Below, piece after piece: positions 1 through 9,053 of a DNA stretch of 35,055 nt (position 1 is the stretch's first letter; the number at the start of each line of letters is the position of its first letter). The stretch is from an uncultured Methylococcaceae bacterium (GTDB lineage: Bacteria > Pseudomonadota > Gammaproteobacteria > Methylococcales > Methylomonadaceae), in assembly GCA_903863905.1 (NCBI GenBank), contig CAIPDT010000141.1, positions 1 through 35,055 on the forward strand, given 5' to 3'. The notes beneath the pieces are model-generated. The model was not told where the DNA came from, ran no database searches, and was given only the letters and a program-made list of their open reading frames with translations. The position numbers were made by a program, and so were the translations under genes.

Positions 1-38
1 ACCCAGTAATGTAGCTTGATTACCCAGTAATGTAGCTT
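1..38. repeat. 21-bp tandem repeat at left edge (two copies)
   Basis: The 17-bp string ACCCAGTAATGTAGCTT occurs at 1-17 and again at 22-38, giving a 21-bp period. The array runs off the left edge, so its true copy number is unknown. The period is a multiple of three and close to two helical turns. No gene is associated with it within the window. Confidence 0.8.
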
Positions 39-111
39 AACTCCTTCCTAATGCACCTTTATAGGATATCTATCAAAAACTTAAAGTTCTATTGTAACGA
101 GGTTTTTAGGG

Positions 112-132
112 GGAAATTAGGCCATAATTTCC
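112..132. repeat. 8-bp inverted repeat with 5-nt spacer
   Basis: GGAAATTA at 112-119 is the perfect reverse complement of TAATTTCC at 125-132, with GGCCA between. It lies about 60 bp upstream of the broken DUF1640-type gene. It could be an operator-like dyad or a small RNA hairpin. No U-tract follows it on either strand, so a terminator is unlikely. Confidence 0.5.
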
Positions 133-193
133 GAAAATTTGCCAACCCCATGTCAACCGCCTATCTTAAAGCCATTAAACGACGGAGATACCT

Positions 194-442
194 ATGACCA
201 CTATTACTTTTGATACATTAAAATTTGCCAACACGCTAAAATCGGCGGGTGTTCTATCTGCTCAAGCTTAAGCAGAGGCCACTGCAATTTCTAAAATACT
301 AGATGTTAATTTAAAAGATTTAGTGACTAAGGCTGATCTGCAAAGAGAAATGCCAGATATGAAACAGCGCCTCATTATTAAACTAGGCGCAATAATGGCC
401 TTTGCTATCGGTATAGTAGTTGTGTTAGTTAAGTTGTTGTAA
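194..442 (+). pseudogene. DUF1640-like coiled-coil/TM protein gene with an internal TAA stop
   Basis: One reading frame of 83 codons runs from ATG at 194 to TAA at 440-442 and is interrupted only by TAA at 269-271. The first part reads MTTITFDTLKFANTLKSAGV and then SAQA before the stop. After the stop it continues AEATAISKILDVNLKDLV, a basic/acidic stretch, and a hydrophobic C-terminus (MAFAIGIVVVLVKLL). This layout (N-terminal amphipathic segment, short coiled coil, C-terminal membrane anchor) is typical of small bacterial DUF1640 proteins, which normally read Q-A-E-A-E-A here. One substitution, such as GAA to TAA, would explain the stop. A GGAGA ribosome-binding site remains at 184-188. The coiled coil seems shorter than usual. 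Suppression or a sequencing error is possible. Confidence 0.65.
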
Positions 443-470
443 ATTTATTTTTGATCAATGATGGGTACTA

Positions 471-492
471 CACTGGATAGACTTATCCAGTG
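471..492. terminator. Hairpin between the DUF1640-like gene and lpxC 3' ends
   Basis: CACTGGATA at 471-479 pairs perfectly with TATCCAGTG at 484-492 around a GACT loop. It sits between the 3' ends of two convergent genes, where a shared terminator would be expected. Neither side has a clear U-tract, so it may only stabilise 3' ends. Confidence 0.4.
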
Positions 493-518
493 AGACCTAA
501 TATTCTTTGTGAAAATAA

Positions 519-1442
519 TTACTCGTCTAAGCGGGGTGATTCAGCAGAACGCATAAATGAAATGGGTGCTTCATTTTCTTCAGAAAAAGACACCATTTCC
601 CAAGCGTCAGTGTCTTGAAGTAAGGTACGGAGTAATTTGTTATTTAAACCATGACCTGATTTATAACCGGTAAACTGGCCAATTAAGCTATGGCCTAATA
701 AATATAAATCGCCAATAGCATCTAGAATTTTATGTTTAACAAATTCATCTGCGCAACGTAAACCATCTTCATTGAGAATTTTACTGTCATCAACCACAAT
801 CGCGTTATCTAAACTTCCACCTAACGCTAAGTTATTTTCTCTCAGCATTTCTATGTCTTTCATGAAGCCAAAGGTTCTGGCTCTGCTGACTTCTTTGACA
901 AAGGTCGTTGATGAAAAATCCATGGTCGCTGTTTTTAAATGCTCTTCAAAAGCGGGATGTTCAAAATCAATGGTAAATGTAACTTTAAAACCATCAAAGG
1001 GTTCAAAAGCCGCCCATTTATCACCTTCCTCAACACGAATGGCTCGTTTAATACGAATGTATTGTTTAGGAGCATCTTGCTCTTCAACACCTGCGGATTG
1101 TAATAGAAACACAAAAGGGCCCGCACTACCATCCATAATAGGTACTTCTGCAGCACTGACATCAACAATTGCATTATCAATACCGAGCCCGGCAAAAGCA
1201 GACAGTAAATGCTCAATAGTTGATATTTTTACCTTACCCTCAACGAGGGTTGTTGATAGAACAGTTTCACCAACGTTCTTAGGTGTAGCCTTAATAGAGA
1301 CGGGTTCGGCCAAATCTACTCTTCTAAAAACAATGCCAGTGTTAGGTTCAGCTGGGCGTAAAGTTAAATACACTTTTTCGCCAGTGTGTAGCCCTACGCC
1401 AGTGGCTCTTATAGTGTTTTTTAAAGTTCGCTGTTTAATCAT
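519..1442 (-). CDS. lpxC: UDP-3-O-acyl-N-acetylglucosamine deacetylase LpxC
   Basis: LpxC is the cytoplasmic Zn-dependent deacetylase that carries out the committed step of lipid A synthesis. The product is 307 aa, close to the usual 305. It opens [20 protein letters not shown], the family's N-terminal signature. The zinc-ligand regions are visible: [14 protein letters not shown] (His near 78) and [18 protein letters not shown] (His near 238), followed by the C-terminal [10 protein letters not shown] segment. An upstream in-frame start would add 25 residues with no family counterpart, so ATG at 1442 is preferred. In most gammaproteobacteria lpxC follows ftsZ in the division cluster. Here it stands alone, divergent from zapE, and no strong promoter could be picked by eye in the AT-rich gap. 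Confidence 0.97.
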   Translation of the reverse strand: MIKQRTLKNTIRATGVGLHTGEKVYLTLRPAEPNTGIVFRRVDLAEPVSIKATPKNVGETVLSTTLVEGKVKISTIEHLLSAFAGLGIDNAIVDVSAAEVPIMDGSAGPFVFLLQSAGVEEQDAPKQYIRIKRAIRVEEGDKWAAFEPFDGFKVTFTIDFEHPAFEEHLKTATMDFSSTTFVKEVSRARTFGFMKDIEMLRENNLALGGSLDNAIVVDDSKILNEDGLRCADEFVKHKILDAIGDLYLLGHSLIGQFTGYKSGHGLNNKLLRTLLQDTDAWEMVSFSEENEAPISFMRSAESPRLDE

Positions 1443-1626
1443 AAAATTAATATCGCCGAATGAAGTGGCAAAGCAACGAATTTTAACACAAGGTAACAAA
1501 AAAAAATATTCAATCAAACAATTTTAAAGTGAATCTGCCTTTTTATTGCTATGTCTCAATTTAAAAGTAGCCATCTCAACTAAAAAAATGCTAGTCTAAA
1601 TGCCATATCTTTTGTAGCTAAAATAC

Positions 1627-2775
1627 ATGTTTAAAAAAAGTTTTCCATATCAACGAACAGTGACTCATTCTGAAGACGCTCTTTCAGAATTACTTGAAAA
1701 ACGCTATAAACATAAAGTTGAACAGAAGGGATTGAGATTCGACCCCTTTCAACTGATCGCTTTAAAAGACCTACAGCATTTACTCGACCAACTGATACAA
1801 GTTAACCAATACCGAAAAAAATCATTCCGGCAAAAACTTTTTCACAAACAACCTCCTCTAGGTCAAAGCATCTATTTATACGGTGATGTAGGTAGAGGCA
1901 AGTCGATGTTAATGGCACTGTTTTACGAAGCCTGTCCTATTAAACCCAAAACACGGGTTCACTTTAGTCTCTTCATGTTAGAAGTTCACTCTTTTATGCA
2001 TCAATGGCGCCAAGCGAATCAGTCAGATGCTATGACAGCCTTAGCAAACGAGATAAGAAGTCACTCACTCGTGCTCTGTATTGATGAGTTTCATGTCACC
2101 GATATAGCAGACGCTATGATTCTTGAACGCTTATTTATTAAACTCTTTAACTTAGGCATCCTAATTGTTATCACCTCAAATCGTCACCCTGATGATTTAT
2201 ATCAAGGAGGCATACAAAGAGAACAGTTTTTAAAATTTACGCGCTTACTCAAAAAAGAAACCAAATTAATTGAATTACTCGCTAAACATGATTACAGACT
2301 CAAATACCTAAAAGCCCTTGAAATTAGCTATCATTTCCCCTTGGGTCAACAAGCGGATGATTTTATAACACAGCGTTATAGTGAACTGACTCAAAATGCC
2401 ACTATAGAAACACAGTTGTTAAGTGTGTTGGGTAGACACATTAAATTGACTGCTATCTATAAAGATATCGCACTGGCATCTTTTGATGAACTGTGCACTC
2501 AGGCCCTGGGCTCCATTGACTATACCGAAATTGCTCGTCACTTTAAGCTCTTAATCCTCACTAATATTCCACAATTATCTTCCGATAACCGCAATGAAGC
2601 TAAACGTTTTATGCTATTAATTGACTCGCTTTACGAACATAAAGTAAAGTTAATCTGTACGGCGGCCGTTTGTCCAGAGGATCTTTATACAGAAGGCGAT
2701 GGTATCTTTGAGTTTAGACGCACCACCTCTAGGCTCATAGAAATGCAATCCAAAAGCTACTTACAATCCAACTGA
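1627..2775 (+). CDS. zapE: Cell division protein ZapE (AFG1-like AAA ATPase)
   Basis: ZapE is an ATPase that binds FtsZ at the constricting Z-ring and is related to mitochondrial AFG1/LACE1. The 382-aa product is near the E. coli length of about 375. It has a Walker A motif GDVGRGKSM at residues 86-94, a Walker B LVLCIDEF at 148-155 followed by HVTDIADAMIL, and the sensor-like TSNRHPDDLYQGGIQRE. A C-terminal FRRTTSRLIEM segment is also family-like. There is no signal peptide. It starts a rightward run with the thioredoxin-like gene (34 bp gap) and pgk (40 bp gap), which could be co-transcribed because no terminator is visible between them. Confidence 0.93.
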   Translation: MFKKSFPYQRTVTHSEDALSELLEKRYKHKVEQKGLRFDPFQLIALKDLQHLLDQLIQVNQYRKKSFRQKLFHKQPPLGQSIYLYGDVGRGKSMLMALFYEACPIKPKTRVHFSLFMLEVHSFMHQWRQANQSDAMTALANEIRSHSLVLCIDEFHVTDIADAMILERLFIKLFNLGILIVITSNRHPDDLYQGGIQREQFLKFTRLLKKETKLIELLAKHDYRLKYLKALEISYHFPLGQQADDFITQRYSELTQNATIETQLLSVLGRHIKLTAIYKDIALASFDELCTQALGSIDYTEIARHFKLLILTNIPQLSSDNRNEAKRFMLLIDSLYEHKVKLICTAAVCPEDLYTEGDGIFEFRRTTSRLIEMQSKSYLQSN

Positions 2776-2809
2776 AACTATTTACTCTAAAACAATTAAA
2801 GGCAGAAAC

Positions 2810-3376
2810 ATGGCACTATTAACCACTCCAGTATGTGATTTTGGCACAAAAGCAATTGACTTCACTTTACCCGGTATTGATGGAAAGCCCTGGTCTTTAG
2901 CGGATTGCATGGGTGAAAAGGGTCTATTAATTATGTTTATATGTAACCATTGTCCGTATGTTAAAGCGATTCATGATCGTATTGTACGAGACACGCTGGC
3001 ATTAAAAGAACTGGGAATTGGCTCGGTGGCTATCATGTCTAATGACGTTAATGACTACCCAGAAGACTCTTTTGATAACATGAAAAAAATTGCCGAACAG
3101 CTCAATTTTAGTTTTCCATACTTGTTAGATGACTCTCAATCGGTCGCTAAAGAATACAAGGCTATCTGCACACCTGATTTTTTTGGGTATAATAGCAAAC
3201 TTGAACTACAGTACAGAGGTCGCTTAGACAGCAGTGGTAAAGAACCCGCCGCTACAGACACGACCAGAGAATTATTTGCAGCGATGAAACTCATTGCTGA
3301 AACAGGCCAAGGCCCTAAAGCACAAATATCCAGTATGGGATGCTCCATTAAATGGAAATCTCATGACGTACTATAA
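2810..3376 (+). CDS. Thioredoxin-fold/AhpC-TSA family protein
   Basis: A 188-aa cytosolic redoxin with no signal peptide. The fold is shown by the N-terminal DFTLPGIDGKPWSL segment, the strand LLIMFICNHCPYVKAIHDR with a CNHC motif at Cys45-Cys48 in place of thioredoxin CGPC, and the cis-Pro region ICTPDFFGYN. It belongs to the widespread 'thioredoxin family protein' group whose members carry CNHCPYV; a thiol peroxidase or thiol-disulfide reductase role is plausible but unproven in this group. The start at 2810 is supported by an AAAGGCAG ribosome-binding site. The C-terminus SSMGCSIKWK matches the family ending and has a further Cys. It lies between zapE and pgk. Confidence 0.85.
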   Translation: MALLTTPVCDFGTKAIDFTLPGIDGKPWSLADCMGEKGLLIMFICNHCPYVKAIHDRIVRDTLALKELGIGSVAIMSNDVNDYPEDSFDNMKKIAEQLNFSFPYLLDDSQSVAKEYKAICTPDFFGYNSKLELQYRGRLDSSGKEPAATDTTRELFAAMKLIAETGQGPKAQISSMGCSIKWKSHDVL

Positions 3377-3416
3377 TCATTGAACACCCTACCAACATAA
3401 ACCGAGAGAATAAAAT

Positions 3417-4589
3417 ATGTCATTTAAAAGAATGGTTGATCTGGATTTATCCGGAAAACGTGTATTAATCCGTCAGGATTTAAATGTACCCGTCAAAAAC
3501 GGTGAAGTCACCAGCGACCTTCGTATTCAAGCAAGCGTTCCAACTATCCAGTTTGCTTTAGCTGCAGGTGCTGCTGTCATATTATTGTCTCACTTAGGTC
3601 GTCCTGTTGAAGGTCAATTTGACGAAGAATCTTCTTTAAAACCTGTCGCTGAACGTTTATCACTGTTACTGGGTAAACCGGTCCGTTTAGAAAAAGACTG
3701 GTTAGACGGTATTTCTATTGAAGCCGGTGAAGTCGTTCTTTGTGAAAATGTCCGCTTTAACGTGGGGGAGAAAAAGAATAGCGATGAATTAGGCCAAAAA
3801 ATGGCCGCCCTGTGTGACATTTTTGTTATGGATGCGTTTGGAACAGCACACAGAGCTGAAGCATCAACGCACAGTGTGGCTAAATTTGCACCCATTATCT
3901 GCGCTGGCCCTTTATTAGCCAACGAATTAGATGCTTTAGGCAAAGCTTTACAAACTCCGACCAAACCGCTGGTTGCGATTGTGGGTGGCTCAAAAGTCTC
4001 CACTAAACTGACAGTCTTAAAATCTCTTTCAGAGAAAGTAGATCAATTAATCGTCGGTGGCGGTATCGCTAATACGTTTATCGCTGCAGCAGGTTTCCCA
4101 GTGGGTAAATCACTTTATGAACCGGATTTAATCGAAGAAGCTCAACGCCTTATTGCGGCTGCAAAACAAGCCGGCTCAGACATTCCTATCCCAGTCGATG
4201 TTGTGTGTGCAAAAGAATTCTCTGAAACAGCGGTTGCTACTATCAGAAAAGTGGCCGATGTTGAAGAAGATGACTTAATTTTAGATATTGGACCTGATAC
4301 CGCTAAACAGTATGCCGAATTAATAAAATCAGCTGGCACGATTGTTTGGAATGGCCCAGTAGGTGTTTTTGAAATTGAACAATTCAGTCACGGCACCCAA
4401 GTATTATCGGCTGCGATTGCAGAAAGTCCGGCTTTTTCAATCGCGGGTGGTGGTGATACATTAGCCGCCATTGATAAATATGGTATCAGTGATCAAGTTT
4501 CTTATACCTCAACAGGCGGCGGTGCTTTCCTTGAATTTTTAGAAGGTAAAGAACTTCCTGCTGTCGCTATTTTAAGCTCAAGAGACTAA
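3417..4589 (+). CDS. pgk: Phosphoglycerate kinase
   Basis: Pgk transfers phosphate between 1,3-bisphosphoglycerate and ADP in glycolysis and gluconeogenesis. The 390-aa product matches the bacterial length (about 387-400). Recognisable segments in order are [11 protein letters not shown] near the N-terminus (substrate binding), [33 protein letters not shown], and the nucleotide-binding GGGDTLAAI followed by [18 protein letters not shown]. Translation starts at ATG 3417 after a CGAGAG-type ribosome-binding site. In many gammaproteobacteria pgk is joined to epd/gap, pyk or fba; here it is flanked by the thioredoxin-like gene and a large palindrome before rpoZ. Confidence 0.98.
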   Translation: MSFKRMVDLDLSGKRVLIRQDLNVPVKNGEVTSDLRIQASVPTIQFALAAGAAVILLSHLGRPVEGQFDEESSLKPVAERLSLLLGKPVRLEKDWLDGISIEAGEVVLCENVRFNVGEKKNSDELGQKMAALCDIFVMDAFGTAHRAEASTHSVAKFAPIICAGPLLANELDALGKALQTPTKPLVAIVGGSKVSTKLTVLKSLSEKVDQLIVGGGIANTFIAAAGFPVGKSLYEPDLIEEAQRLIAAAKQAGSDIPIPVDVVCAKEFSETAVATIRKVADVEEDDLILDIGPDTAKQYAELIKSAGTIVWNGPVGVFEIEQFSHGTQVLSAAIAESPAFSIAGGGDTLAAIDKYGISDQVSYTSTGGGAFLEFLEGKELPAVAILSSRD

Positions 4590-4597
4590 GTTATCTC

Positions 4598-4635
4598 AGT
4601 CAAGCTTTAAGATTATATAATCTTGAAGCTTGACT
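4598..4635. terminator. 38-bp near-perfect palindrome after pgk, likely terminator/3' hairpin
   Basis: The segment is its own reverse complement except for one T/G position, which becomes a U-G wobble in + strand RNA, so all 19 positions could pair (minus a minimal loop at the TATA centre). It begins nine bases after the pgk stop. Only three T residues follow on the + side, so it is not a textbook intrinsic terminator. It may end or stabilise the pgk transcript and so insulate rpoZ-spoT. Confidence 0.6.
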
Positions 4636-4719
4636 TTAGCGTGTGTACCTTGTACTTTTGATACATTATCAGCCCAATTTATCGGCTGAATGCTCTTTTT
4701 ACTTAGATTAGGTTTAATA

Positions 4720-4959
4720 ATGGCCAGAGTTACAATTGAAGATTGTTTAGAAAACGTAGAAAATCGTTTCAAATTAGTTTTATTAGCAAGCACGAGAGCG
4801 CGTCAATTAAGTCATGGTGCTACTGAGTTTTTACCACGCGGTAAAGATAAAGATACCGTGCTTGCCTTACGTGAAATTGCGGCTGGCCACGTGACGACTG
4901 AAAATATCAGCCTGCTTCATCGTGTTGGCGAATCACACGACAATACTCCTATGTTCTAA
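4720..4959 (+). CDS. rpoZ: DNA-directed RNA polymerase omega subunit
   Basis: Omega is the small subunit that chaperones beta-prime into RNA polymerase and forms part of a ppGpp site. The 79-aa product begins [20 protein letters not shown], followed by [10 protein letters not shown], the diagnostic core of the family. An in-frame start 30 bp upstream would add [10 protein letters not shown], which has no family counterpart, so ATG at 4720 is used. The stop lies 11 bp before spoT, the standard rpoZ-spoT pair of gammaproteobacteria, so the two are almost certainly one transcript. Confidence 0.97.
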   Translation: MARVTIEDCLENVENRFKLVLLASTRARQLSHGATEFLPRGKDKDTVLALREIAAGHVTTENISLLHRVGESHDNTPMF

Positions 4960-4970
4960 AGCAGACTTAT

Positions 4971-7145
4971 ATGTCGAAAATAGCCGACACTGTCGAATCA
5001 AAACGGCCTCAAGATGAATTGATTCAACGCTTACGCGACACATTGTCGGGCTATTTAGACCCCAGTCAAATCAATGAATGTATCCGTGCTTATGAATTTG
5101 GCGCGGATGCCCATCAAGGTCAATATCGTAAAAGTGGTGAAGCTTATATTTGCCACCCTGTTGCAGTCGCTATTACACTAGCAGAAATGCGCATGGATGC
5201 CAGTGGCATTATGGCCGCGATTCTGCATGATGTGATTGAAGACACCCCCATTACTAAAAAAGAACTCGCTAAACAGTTTAGTCCGGAAGTCGCCGATTTA
5301 GTGGATGGTGTCACCAAGCTTACTAAAATTGACGGAAAATCCCAAACCCGTGCTGAAGCACAAGCGGAAAATGTTCGTAAAATGTTTCTCGCAATGGGTA
5401 AAGACCTGCGCGTTATTTTAGTTAAACTCGCTGATCGTTTGCATAACATGCAAACATTAGGCGTTATGCCGGCCGAAAAAAAGCGACGTATTGCCCGAGA
5501 AACTCTCGATATTTATGGCCCCATTGCCAATCGTCTGGGGATGAGCAAAATTCGACATAAGCTTGAAGAACTCAGTTTTCAAGCCATGTACCCAATGCGC
5601 TATACGGTTCTGACGCAAGCTATTAAAAAAGCCCGTGGCAACCGTAGTAAAGTAGTTGCGACGATAGAAAGTACGATCAGAAATCGCCTAGAACAAGCCT
5701 CACTGCATGTTGAAGTGTCTGGACGCGAAAAGAATATTTACAGCATTTACCAAAAAATGCTCCAAAAAAAGATCGCCTTAGCTGATATTTTTGATCTTTA
5801 TGCCTTTAGAATATTTTGCGATAACACCGATACCTGCTATCGCGCCTTAGGTGTTATTCATAATCTATACAAACCTATTCCCGGTCGCTTTAAAGATTAT
5901 ATTGCCCTACCTAAAGCCAATGGCTATCAATCCCTGCATACCATTGTAATTGGTCCCTATGGTGCGCCTATTGAAATTCAGATTAGAACCCATGAAATGC
6001 ATCGCATGGCTGAATCCGGTATAGCTGCGCATTGGCTTTACAAATCAGAAGACGATAAAACCGAAAAATTTCAAGCACGCGCTAATGAGTGGCTAAGAGA
6101 TTTGCTAGAAATACAAAAAACAGCGGGCGACTCTTTAGAATTTATTGATAACTTAAAAATCGATTTATTTCCTGAAGAAGTGTTTGTATTTACACCCAAG
6201 GGTGGCATTATAAAAATCCCTCGTGGCGCCACTATCATCGATTTTGCGTATGCCGTGCATACCGATATTGGTAATGCCTGTGTGTCTGCACGTATCGATA
6301 AACAACTGGTGCCTTTACAAACCAAATTAGAAAACGGCATGACCGTCGAGATAATTACCGCTACTTGGGCCAGACCTAATGCACTATGGCTTAATTATGT
6401 GACGACCGTTAAAGCCCGCTCAAGTATTCGTAATCACCTTAAACACTTTAAACAACAAGAAGCGATTAGTTTAGGTAGACGACTCTTAGAAAAAGAATTA
6501 CAAGCCTTAAATTGTCACCTTGAAAATATAGAAGAGTCTCGCATTCAAACCTTGCTAAAAGTCATGTTCATGCCGACGCTCAACGATTTACTCGAAGATA
6601 TTGGCTTAGGTAATAAAATGCCTTTCTTAGTCGCCAAACGACTCACGCAAGTCGATATTAATGCCAATATCAAATTAGACCACACAGATCACACTCAAAA
6701 AACCCCTTTAATTATTAAAGGCACCGAAGGTATGGTGATTACACTGGCCAAATGTTGCCGCCCTATTCCGGGTGATTTAATTATTGGCTATTTTAATCCG
6801 GGTAAAGGTATTGTTGTCCATCATCATGAATGCCGCAATTATTCTATTATCAGTAAAAAACATACCAATTGGCTAGATGTTGAATGGTGCCAAGAAGCCA
6901 GTGGTGACTTCTCTACGGAGCTTCGCATTGAAATACTAAATCAACGTGGAGCCTTAGCCACACTCGCCGCGACTATTTCTGAACATGGCTCTAATATTGA
7001 AAATGTCACGGTCGTCGATCAAGATGATCGTGTGTGTGTTGATTTAATCACCTTGACAGTTAAAGACCGTGTACATTTAGCCAAAGTCATGCGGCGCTTA
7101 AAAGAATTAGCCATCGTTTTAAAGATTACGCGCGTTAAAGGTTAA
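4971..7145 (+). CDS. spoT: Bifunctional (p)ppGpp synthetase/hydrolase SpoT
   Basis: SpoT makes and, mainly, degrades the stringent-response alarmones (p)ppGpp. The 724-aa product has the full long-RSH layout: a hydrolase domain with His62 (CHPVAVA) and the HD pair in ILHDVIEDT near 86; a synthetase domain with RFKDYIALPKANGYQSLHT near 310; a TGS domain (VFVFTPKGGIIKIPRGATIIDFAYAVH) near 405-435; a zinc-finger/helical region with LAKCCRPIPGD; and a C-terminal ACT domain from about 650. An intact hydrolase HD pair argues for SpoT rather than RelA, and the rpoZ neighbour agrees. No terminator with a U-tract follows it before ffs. Confidence 0.97.
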   Translation: MSKIADTVESKRPQDELIQRLRDTLSGYLDPSQINECIRAYEFGADAHQGQYRKSGEAYICHPVAVAITLAEMRMDASGIMAAILHDVIEDTPITKKELAKQFSPEVADLVDGVTKLTKIDGKSQTRAEAQAENVRKMFLAMGKDLRVILVKLADRLHNMQTLGVMPAEKKRRIARETLDIYGPIANRLGMSKIRHKLEELSFQAMYPMRYTVLTQAIKKARGNRSKVVATIESTIRNRLEQASLHVEVSGREKNIYSIYQKMLQKKIALADIFDLYAFRIFCDNTDTCYRALGVIHNLYKPIPGRFKDYIALPKANGYQSLHTIVIGPYGAPIEIQIRTHEMHRMAESGIAAHWLYKSEDDKTEKFQARANEWLRDLLEIQKTAGDSLEFIDNLKIDLFPEEVFVFTPKGGIIKIPRGATIIDFAYAVHTDIGNACVSARIDKQLVPLQTKLENGMTVEIITATWARPNALWLNYVTTVKARSSIRNHLKHFKQQEAISLGRRLLEKELQALNCHLENIEESRIQTLLKVMFMPTLNDLLEDIGLGNKMPFLVAKRLTQVDINANIKLDHTDHTQKTPLIIKGTEGMVITLAKCCRPIPGDLIIGYFNPGKGIVVHHHECRNYSIISKKHTNWLDVEWCQEASGDFSTELRIEILNQRGALATLAATISEHGSNIENVTVVDQDDRVCVDLITLTVKDRVHLAKVMRRLKELAIVLKITRVKG

Positions 7146-7172
7146 TAAAATACATTTATTTTCATTTAAAGC

Positions 7173-7201
7173 TTGCGTGATTCTAATTATTCATAGATAA
7201 T
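7173..7201 (+). promoter_or_regulatory. Possible sigma-70 promoter for ffs
   Basis: TTGCGT at 7173-7178 and GATAAT at 7196-7201 are separated by 17 bp. Transcription would begin near 7208, giving the SRP RNA a 5' leader of about 28 nt, comparable to the processed leader of E. coli 4.5S RNA. A 7-bp hairpin (TTTTAGC/GCTAAAA, 7209-7229) lies in that leader. Neither box is a perfect match. Confidence 0.35.
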
Positions 7202-7235
7202 AGCCGTCTTTTAGCCGATACAGCTAAAACATAAT

Positions 7236-7345
7236 GGTAGTCGTCTTGGTCCTCTCGCAACGATACTCTGCAAACCCCGCCAGGTCCGGAAGGAAGCAAC
7301 GGTAGCAGAAGATTCGTGTGCCGAGATGTGGCTAATTCGATTACC
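7236..7345 (+). ncRNA. ffs: Signal recognition particle 4.5S RNA
   Basis: The conserved SRP domain IV is present: CAGGTCCGGAAGGAAGCA at 7281-7298 with the GGAA tetraloop, followed by the GTGTGCCGAGATGTGGCTA strand that resembles E. coli GUGUGCCGGGAUGUAGCUG. The upstream strand CCTCTCGCAACGATACTCTG matches E. coli CUCCCGCAACGCUACUCUG. The ends were placed where GGTAGTCG (7236-7243) pairs with CGATTACC (7338-7345). The RNA binds Ffh for co-translational membrane targeting. The 3' end is only about 30 nt from the dnaX start and there is no terminator between, so dnaX may share its transcript. Confidence 0.93.
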
Positions 7346-7376
7346 GCCCAACTCCTTATTACCGATCGAGCCTGCA

Positions 7377-9053
7377 ATGAATTATCAGGTTCTCGCCAGA
7401 AAATGGCGTCCTCACAATTTCACAGAAGTCGTTGGACAAGAACATGTTGTTAAGTCGTTAATTAACGCCCTGCAACATAATAGACTTCACCATGCCTATT
7501 TATTTACCGGTACTCGCGGTGTGGGGAAAACCACTATCGCCCGAATTCTTGCAAAAGCCATTAATTGTGAAAATCTTCTTGATTTCAATCCCTGTGGCTC
7601 CTGCTCCACTTGTAAAGCTTTAGATGAAGGCCGCTTCTTAGATTTAATAGAAGTTGATGCCGCCTCTCGCACAAAAGTTGAAGACACCCGCGATTTACTC
7701 GACAATGCTCAATATGCACCCAACCAAGGTCGCTATAAAGTTTATATCATTGACGAAGTACACATGCTATCAGGGCACAGCTTTAATGCGCTGTTAAAAA
7801 CCTTAGAAGAACCCCCTGAACACGTAAAATTTCTCTTAGCGACGACTGACCCGCACAAGATACCGGTAACAGTCCTATCACGGTGCCTGCAGTTTAATTT
7901 AAAACGCTTATCACCTACACAGATTCTTGAGCAAATGGCGTTTATCCTTGATCAAGAAACGATTCCATTTGAACAGGCAGCCCTAAAATTATTGTCTAAC
8001 GCAGCTGATGGCAGCATGCGTGATGGCTTAAGCTTACTTGACCAAGCGATAGTGTATGGTAATGGCACGGTTCCGACCGAAGAAGTCAGAAACATGCTGG
8101 GCACCATCGCCTTACAACCTGTCGATGATCTCTTGCTCGCCTTAGCCGACCATGATGCCCCCGCTATTCTCAGTAAAATTAATGAGATTGATGATTTAAC
8201 CCCTGATTTTAGTGATGTCTTACAACAAATTTTGCAAGTCTTACATCGTGTTGCCTTAGTTCAACAAATCCCTACCGCGATCGATGAAAACTTTGATACG
8301 GATGTCATTACCGACTTAGCCGCCAAAATATCGCCAGCAGACGTACAGTTGTTTTATCAAATTGGCTTAATTGGCCAACGCGATCTAAATTTAGCACCCG
8401 ATCCAAAAAGTGGCTTTGAAATGGTCATGTTACGTATGCTGACATTCAAACCCGCCTCCTTAATAGCGGCACCTTCAAAATCAGCCCCTAGTTTTAAAGC
8501 GGACCTTAAAATAGCGCCCAGTGCAAATCAAACACAACCAAAACACATCGCACAACCTATTGAGAAACCGCTAAATAAAACCCCAGAACTGCAAACTCGG
8601 CCATTGCCGCAAGTTCAAGCGCAAACCCACACCACACCACACGCGCAACCGTTATTGATCGATAATCCCGATTGGTTATCGATGATTTTAGCCATGAAGT
8701 TAACTGGCATGACTAAAGAGTTTGCAAGTAACTGTATCCTTGAATCTTTAAATGAGCAAACCTGCACTTTAACGATAGACCCCAACTATCTTCGCAGTAG
8801 TCGAGCAGAAGACGCCTTACAAAAAGCTCTGCAAACCTATATAGGTTCACCGCTTAAATTAATCGTTCAAACTCAAAAAATTACCCAAGAAACACCGGCC
8901 ATTCAACTCGTTAAAGCCCGTGAAAATCAACAACAAGAGGCTGTAGATATAATCCATGCAGACCCTAATATTCTCGCTTTAAAAAACAATTTTGACGCTC
9001 GGATTTTACCCGGCACTATTGAACCCATCAAACCTACAGAGGAAGACCGATGA
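7377..9053 (+). CDS. dnaX: DNA polymerase III subunit tau (DnaX)
   Basis: DnaX is the clamp-loader ATPase of the replicase. The 558-aa product starts [20 protein letters not shown], the exact family opening; an upstream in-frame start would lie inside the SRP RNA gene. It shows Walker A GTRGVGKT near 45-52, the zinc-binding Cys set (Cys64, 73, 76, 79), the DEVHML Walker B, SRC sensor, then a Pro/Gln-rich linker (about 370-430) and a C-terminal domain V-like region that in tau contacts the polymerase. No A6G slippery heptamer was found in the gene, only A5G runs, so the E. coli style frameshift to gamma is not evident. The last bases overlap ybaB as ATGA. Confidence 0.96.
   Translation: MNYQVLARKWRPHNFTEVVGQEHVVKSLINALQHNRLHHAYLFTGTRGVGKTTIARILAKAINCENLLDFNPCGSCSTCKALDEGRFLDLIEVDAASRTKVEDTRDLLDNAQYAPNQGRYKVYIIDEVHMLSGHSFNALLKTLEEPPEHVKFLLATTDPHKIPVTVLSRCLQFNLKRLSPTQILEQMAFILDQETIPFEQAALKLLSNAADGSMRDGLSLLDQAIVYGNGTVPTEEVRNMLGTIALQPVDDLLLALADHDAPAILSKINEIDDLTPDFSDVLQQILQVLHRVALVQQIPTAIDENFDTDVITDLAAKISPADVQLFYQIGLIGQRDLNLAPDPKSGFEMVMLRMLTFKPASLIAAPSKSAPSFKADLKIAPSANQTQPKHIAQPIEKPLNKTPELQTRPLPQVQAQTHTTPHAQPLLIDNPDWLSMILAMKLTGMTKEFASNCILESLNEQTCTLTIDPNYLRSSRAEDALQKALQTYIGSPLKLIVQTQKITQETPAIQLVKARENQQQEAVDIIHADPNILALKNNFDARILPGTIEPIKPTEEDR

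Noticed and set aside
772-1527. Long open frame on the + strand across lpxC
   Set aside because: It is fully antisense to a certain lpxC gene and its translation shows low-complexity Ser/Lys-rich sequence with no family likeness.
8403-8409. A5G run in dnaX as a frameshift site
   Set aside because: It is one A short of the A6G heptamer and no following stem-loop was obvious.
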